The notes under the pieces are model-generated. The model worked only from the letters and a program-made list of their open reading frames with translations. It searched no databases and was not told the origin of the DNA. A stretch of 64,000 nt of DNA, from assembly GCA_016703535.1 (NCBI GenBank), contig JADJBV010000001.1, positions 6,748,001 through 6,812,000 of the forward strand, given 5' to 3'. Positions 60,108 through 64,000 of this stretch are shown here, piece after piece. Origin of the DNA: Deltaproteobacteria bacterium. GTDB lineage: Bacteria; Myxococcota; Kuafuiibacteriia; Kuafuiibacteriales; Kuafuiibacteriaceae. Position 1 is the stretch's first letter, and every line of letters starts with the position of its first letter. The translations under genes and the position numbers were made by a program.

Positions 60108-60539
60108 ATGGCCAAGTTGCCGGTGCTCGAAGAAGAAGGTCGGCGGTTTGGGTGTACCCAGTGTGGCAACTGCTGCGTGCAGCCCGGCTACGTGTTTTTT
60201 GGGCTCGAGGAGCTGAAAGGCATGGCCACTCACCTCGGCCTCTCGGTGATCCGCTTCAAGCAACGTTACAACGTCTCTTGGGAGGCGGCGGAGCGGCGCT
60301 ACGCGATCGACGCGACCGACGGCAATGGCTGCCCGCTCCTCACCGAAGATCGCCGCTGTTCGGTGCACGAGAAGAAGCCGGTCCAATGCCAGACCTTCCC
60401 GTTTTGGAGCGAAATGATGGAGGGACGAGCGGTCTGGGACGAGGCCAAGAAGTTCTGCCCCGGCTTGGACGCACCGAAGGGGCGCCTTTATCCGATGGCT
60501 GAGCTCGCCGAGATCCTCCGTGGTGATCGAGGGACCTGA
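60108..60539 (+). CDS. YkgJ family cysteine cluster protein
   Basis: 143 residues from the ATG at 60108 (a GTG at 60093 is possible). Cys pattern of the CxxCxxCC family: FGCTQCGNCC near the start, NGCPLL, RRCSVHEKKPVQCQTFPFW, and a late FCPG. It likely binds zinc or an Fe-S cluster; function in the cell is not established. It overlaps the cytochrome fusion gene by 20 bases, so the two are co-translated. Confidence 0.85.
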   Translation: MAKLPVLEEEGRRFGCTQCGNCCVQPGYVFFGLEELKGMATHLGLSVIRFKQRYNVSWEAAERRYAIDATDGNGCPLLTEDRRCSVHEKKPVQCQTFPFWSEMMEGRAVWDEAKKFCPGLDAPKGRLYPMAELAEILRGDRGT

Positions 60540-62634
60540 GGCCTCGCGGATCTCGGCCCGGTGGATCTTGCCGCTGGGCGCCACCTTGATCTGGGCCGCC
60601 TTGCCTTGGCCCATCTTGGCGGTCTGGGTGTTGGCGTATTTGGGGTTGTGGGGCGTTTTGCAAGTTACCTTGCGGGAGGGTGTGCCTCGACGGATCGCCG
60701 GGTTGTTGGTTCTGGTGGTGTTGTTGATGACGCCACGGATCTGGGACCACCTCCGCGTGTTGCCCGAGTTGGAGGGGCTGAGTGGCTTGTCGCAGGTGTG
60801 GTCCGATCGCCGGGCCTTGGAGGGGGAGGTCCTGCTCCGCCCGCGACTGGTGCGGGACGATCGGCCCCAACGCTTCTTCGTGACCGCTCCTTCGGCCCAG
60901 CGGGTGGTGGTCCAGCTGGGCGGCTCCGAGCTCACCGCGGAGCCCCTTGGGCATGACCTCCATTACGTCGACTACGATCCGCGTCGGCACGGGGCGCCGG
61001 GTGCGGAGGGCGCGGCGCAAGTGCAGTTGACCATCGATGGTCGCCCCCGGGAGGTGCCGGTGCAGGTGGTGTGGGCCACCCCTCACCCCCGATCGTTGGT
61101 GGTCGCGGGCGATCGGGTCTGGGCCGTCAGCGCCGAGACCGATCAACTCCTGGGGTGGTCCGGGAGTGGCCTGGAGGTTGTGCCGGTGGGGGATGGACCG
61201 GTGGCCTTGGCACGGACTGGGGATCGGCTGGTGCTCGGGCTTCGATATCAAGGTGGCCTGGAGCTGCGGCGGCCAAAGGACGGCACCTTGACCGGGACCA
61301 TCGCCGTCTCTGGGGAGGTGGTGGCCTTGGCCGGAAGTGCAAGCCAACTTGCAATCGCCTTGGCCGGGACCCACCCGCGGATCGAGTTGTGGTCGGGGAC
61401 GCCGCTCGAGCAAAAGCTCGAATTCCCGCTGGACGAGCCGCCGGATCGCCTGGGCCTCTCCGAAGACGATCGATGGATCTTGGTGTCGCAGCGCCGCAGC
61501 CACTTGTTGTCGATCTGGTCCCGGTCCGACGACGGCGCCTATCGACCGCTGCGCACGCCACTTCGTTTCGGGCGTCCCGTCGCCGCCTTGGCGGTACAGG
61601 CCGAGCGAGGAGCGGCGGTCTTGGCTCTGGCCGGGGATCCGCCGGATGGGACGGGCACCAATCACGCCATCGATGACCAACTGGTGGAGATCGATCTCCA
61701 CACCGGCCTGATCCGGGCCCGGATCTCGACTCGGCTCGAAGGTGAAGATGGGGTGGAAGGCGGCGTGGCGCCGAGGGGCCTGCTGGCGACCGCCGAGGGC
61801 TATTGGGTGAGCTTCAGCGGCAGCGACGAGCTGGCCTTTTGGCGTCCAGGTCAACCTTTGGCGCGGAGGCCGAGCCCGGTGTTGCGGCCGATCGGGTTGG
61901 CTTGGCTTCACGGCGAGTTGGTGATCGGCAGCCCAGCGACCGGGCAACTCGCGGCGGGGGGCCGGGTCGTGACGGTGCCGCCGGGGCCGGGACCTTTCGG
62001 GCAACGTCTTCGGCAAGGCGAACTCGACTACTACGAGGGCACCCGGGCCGGGCTCTCCTGTGAAAGTTGCCACTTGGATCGGGACAGCGATCAGGCGCTC
62101 CATGACATCGGGCACGGCACGCCTCGACCCACCTTGAGCATCTTGGGCATCGCCCAGACCGCGCCGTACCTGCGAGGCGCCAGTTATCCCAGCTTGGCCA
62201 GCCTCGACGACTTCGCCCACGGGGTTTTGGGGGGCTATCGGGTCGAACGTGCAGATCGGGCGGCGAACGTGGCGGCGTTTTTGGAGGGGCTGGGCCCGGA
62301 GGTGCAGCTTCCGCCCTTGGGTGAGGCAGCACGGGCGGGCTTCTTGGCCTTCGTGAAGGCCGGGTGTGCGGCCTGCCATCGGCCCCCGGCCTTCACCGAC
62401 TTGGCCCAATACCCGGCCGGGATGATCTTTCCGGAGCGGACCGGGGCCCCCGAGCTGTTGGACACCCCCAGCCTGCGATCGGTGGGCGCAACCTCCCCAT
62501 ACTTATATGACGGTCGCGCCGTCACCTTGGAGAGCGTCTTCGAGGACCACGACCCAGGCCGGGCCCACGGCGACTACGCCCAACTCGACGTCAAAGAACG
62601 GGCGGCCCTCTTCGCCTTCCTTCGGGCCCTCTGA
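60520..62634 (+). CDS. Membrane, propeller and di-haem cytochrome c fusion protein
   Basis: 704 residues (GTG at 60520 or 60523). The N-terminal ~80 residues hold two membrane segments (ATLIWAALPWPILAVWVLAY, AGLLVLVVLLMTP). The middle (about 180-490) is a seven-bladed-type propeller with repeated WDxx-like strands. The C-terminal third is a di-haem cytochrome c/MauG-like domain with CESCH (about 513) and CAACH (about 614), plus MIFPERTGAPELLDTPSLR and YLYDGRAVTLESVFEDH, as in cytochrome c peroxidases. It is probably an envelope redox enzyme. Confidence 0.82.
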   Translation: MVIEGPEASRISARWILPLGATLIWAALPWPILAVWVLAYLGLWGVLQVTLREGVPRRIAGLLVLVVLLMTPRIWDHLRVLPELEGLSGLSQVWSDRRALEGEVLLRPRLVRDDRPQRFFVTAPSAQRVVVQLGGSELTAEPLGHDLHYVDYDPRRHGAPGAEGAAQVQLTIDGRPREVPVQVVWATPHPRSLVVAGDRVWAVSAETDQLLGWSGSGLEVVPVGDGPVALARTGDRLVLGLRYQGGLELRRPKDGTLTGTIAVSGEVVALAGSASQLAIALAGTHPRIELWSGTPLEQKLEFPLDEPPDRLGLSEDDRWILVSQRRSHLLSIWSRSDDGAYRPLRTPLRFGRPVAALAVQAERGAAVLALAGDPPDGTGTNHAIDDQLVEIDLHTGLIRARISTRLEGEDGVEGGVAPRGLLATAEGYWVSFSGSDELAFWRPGQPLARRPSPVLRPIGLAWLHGELVIGSPATGQLAAGGRVVTVPPGPGPFGQRLRQGELDYYEGTRAGLSCESCHLDRDSDQALHDIGHGTPRPTLSILGIAQTAPYLRGASYPSLASLDDFAHGVLGGYRVERADRAANVAAFLEGLGPEVQLPPLGEAARAGFLAFVKAGCAACHRPPAFTDLAQYPAGMIFPERTGAPELLDTPSLRSVGATSPYLYDGRAVTLESVFEDHDPGRAHGDYAQLDVKERAALFAFLRAL
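60659..60674. repeat. TGCAAG-N4-CTTGCG near-palindrome copy
   Basis: TGCAAGTTACCTTGCG; one arm mismatch relative to the exact copies. It lies in the membrane-segment codons of the cytochrome fusion gene. Confidence 0.35.
61338..61353. repeat. TGCAAG-N4-CTTGCA palindrome copy
   Basis: TGCAAGCCAACTTGCA; identical to 21304-21319. It lies in the propeller codons of the cytochrome fusion gene. Confidence 0.55.
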
Positions 62635-62646
62635 GCCGCCGGCACT

Positions 62647-64000
62647 TCACTGGGGCTCCACCTGGCTCTCGGGGACCAACACCGCGCCGTCGACGTCCCG
62701 GGTGACTCGCAGGTGGTAGGTGAGCCCGTTTCCGAAACGGACCTCCCAACGGATGGTGAGGCCATCGCCCTGGGCCACCAACACGTCGCCCCAGTTGTGG
62801 TGGGTGTTGGTGTAGTCGAGCCGATCCCAGGCATCGATCAAGTGGGTTTGGCCGTCGAACTGGAGGCGCAAGCTCACCGGCGCGTAGATCGACGACTCAC
62901 CCACCCCTGGAGCCGCCCAACGACGCCGGACCTCGACCTGGAGCGTGCGGTCGTTGTTGGCGTAGGAGAGCACCTCGTCTTCGCGCCAAGGGCGAGTGTA
63001 GTCGGTCGGATAGGCCAGGCTGGATTCGAGGCTGTTGCCGCCGGCGTCGAGGACGTCGACGAAGAAGTAGTCGTCGGGTGGGTTTTTGGTGATCCGCACC
63101 CGGAGCGCACCGAGCGCCACTTGAAAGCCCGCGCGACCGTCGACCACCACCGAGGTGATGGCCGCGCCGTCGAAGCGTCGACCGGTCACGCCGGGATCCG
63201 CGGAGAATAGGACCGGGATCAAAGCCCGCAGCGAAAAGCCCGGGTTGTTGGCCTGGGGACAGGTGAAGACCTGGAGCACGGTGTTGTTCCCCGAGGTCAA
63301 GGTTTGGACCTGGGCCCCGGCGCATTCTTGAAAGCCAGCTTGCAAATGCGGGGCGTCGACCCGAACCCAACCCGCGGGAGTTGCGAAGGTGTCTTCACGC
63401 TCTTGTCCGTTGCTGGTGTCCAAGGTGGTGACGGTGATCGAACCTCCGCCGCTGGGGCCACCGACGTTGGCCAAGGCGATCCGGGCCACCACCTCGCCGC
63501 GCAGCGGAGTGCCGCCCCGTTGGAGGGGCTCGAAGACGGTCTCGTAGAGCCCGAGGTCTCGCGTGAAGTCGAACAAGGAGGACTCGTCCCAGTTGTGATG
63601 CCCGGCGACGTAGGTCTGGGACCAAAATCCACTGAATGGAACGAGGTCGTAGGGGTCGGCCGCGAGCTGCAGCAGCCCACCGGTCGGGACCATCGGCGCT
63701 GAGCCGACCTGGACCTCCCGGGTGTTGGCGAAGCGGAGGAGGGTCAGGGCGTTGGCGCCGGTGCCTGCGCTCAGCACGAACATCCCGGGCTCGAGTTCGG
63801 CCGATCCGCCACAAGGTTCGAGGTCGGTGCCTTCGCTGCGGCCGTTGGGCGTGAAGTAGAAGTGGTGTTCGTTTCGGGTTCCGAGCTGGACGGGCGAGCG
63901 GTCGTTGACCTGGCGCGAGACCAAAAAGCGTTCGCTGAGCACACCACTCGGCAAGGTGTGTTGCACTTCGGCGCTGAGGCGGGTGTTGCCCGAGGGATCT
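62647..64000 (-). CDS. Hypothetical secreted-type beta protein, 5' end outside window
   Basis: At least 450 residues; the frame is open to the right edge (NTRLSAEVQHTLPSGVLSER), so the start and any signal peptide lie beyond base 64000. It is rich in short beta strands and aromatic/Asn turns (VAGHHNWDESSLFDF, VVDGRAGFQVALGALRVRI, THHNWGDVLVAQGD), with two Cys pairs (ECAGAQ and FTCPQ). It looks like a secreted or surface protein; no family recognised. It is convergent with the cytochrome fusion (12-base gap). Confidence 0.65.
   Translation of the reverse strand, partial: DPSGNTRLSAEVQHTLPSGVLSERFLVSRQVNDRSPVQLGTRNEHHFYFTPNGRSEGTDLEPCGGSAELEPGMFVLSAGTGANALTLLRFANTREVQVGSAPMVPTGGLLQLAADPYDLVPFSGFWSQTYVAGHHNWDESSLFDFTRDLGLYETVFEPLQRGGTPLRGEVVARIALANVGGPSGGGSITVTTLDTSNGQEREDTFATPAGWVRVDAPHLQAGFQECAGAQVQTLTSGNNTVLQVFTCPQANNPGFSLRALIPVLFSADPGVTGRRFDGAAITSVVVDGRAGFQVALGALRVRITKNPPDDYFFVDVLDAGGNSLESSLAYPTDYTRPWREDEVLSYANNDRTLQVEVRRRWAAPGVGESSIYAPVSLRLQFDGQTHLIDAWDRLDYTNTHHNWGDVLVAQGDGLTIRWEVRFGNGLTYHLRVTRDVDGAVLVPESQVEPQ
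63329..63344. repeat. Diverged TGCAAG-type palindrome copy
   Basis: TGAAAGCCAGCTTGCA differs from the 21304 copy at two positions. It lies in codons of the gene at 62647-64000. Confidence 0.3.

Noticed and set aside
60340..62409. 689-codon minus-strand frame opposite the cytochrome fusion gene
   Set aside because: The plus-strand gene has clear haem and membrane motifs; the minus frame is Gln/Pro/Arg/His-rich shadow sequence.

Overview
The window is about two-thirds G+C and almost fully coding. It looks like the chromosome of a myxobacterium-like organism (Myxococcota or a close relative of the old Deltaproteobacteria). The reasons are the secreted lipoproteins with Asp-rich linkers and CxDGxDNDxDG-type motifs, an FHA-sigma54 activator, a DUF4388 receiver protein, a Ser/Thr kinase with a C-terminal membrane anchor, PilZ and KOW proteins, mevalonate-pathway genes, and the dnaA-dnaN-recF / rpmH-rnpA-yidD-yidC-jag core that marks a replication-origin region. 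This placement is inferred from gene content; no 16S gene is present.

Layout. 1-5.9 kb (minus): an ABC transporter operon in which two permeases each carry a C-terminal peptidase-like domain, one with an intact HExxH site and one with it destroyed, plus the ATPase, a separate zincin-like gene with a broken frame, and a coiled-coil protein. 5.9-18.7 kb: two short-chain dehydrogenases with TetR and AraC regulators, a tandem GFA-domain protein, two paralogous beta-helix lipoproteins (one with a one-base frame break in a repeat tract), a polysaccharide flippase, a ferritin-like protein with a small Cys-rich lipoprotein, and two fatty-acid-hydroxylase-superfamily membrane enzymes divergent from a Crp/Fnr regulator. 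18.7-25.3 kb: two paralogous propeller-like lipoproteins, a TolC-type protein and an FHA-sigma54 regulator. 25.4-31.4 kb: a receiver/DUF4388/TPR protein, tsaD, rsmA, a TPR protein and infA. 31.5-36.6 kb: small hypothetical genes, FHA, PilZ, methyltransferase, hemerythrin and KOW genes. 36.6-46.5 kb: fni, recF, dnaN and dnaA on minus and rpmH, rnpA, yidD, yidC and jag/khpB on plus, diverging at 41.7-42.0 kb.

46.5-48.9 kb is the most unusual part: a 2.4-kb gene-free block with three different tandem minisatellites (23 x 15 bp, 9 x 16-17 bp, 17 x 16 bp), then an inverted pair of parS-like ParB sites and a cluster of DnaA-box-like nonamers. A third parS-like site lies in the adjacent Rsm22-type methyltransferase gene, followed by a small AT-hook-like coiled-coil protein. 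I read this as a candidate origin/centromere region, separate from the classical dnaA-dnaN spacer.

50.3-64 kb holds a membrane-anchored multidomain carboxypeptidase-regulatory-like protein, two hypothetical proteins, a transmembrane Ser/Thr kinase in an envelope operon (polysaccharide deacetylase, lipoprotein, putative outer-membrane protein), rnhB, HMG-CoA synthase (with fni, evidence for the mevalonate route), a YkgJ cysteine-cluster protein, and a membrane/propeller/di-haem cytochrome fusion. The last gene runs off the right edge.

Many minus-strand genes begin with GTG or TTG codons overlapping the previous stop, so start sites were often set by lipoprotein signals or overlaps. At least two genes carry single-base frame breaks and a third break is suspected at the left edge; these may be real or assembly indels.
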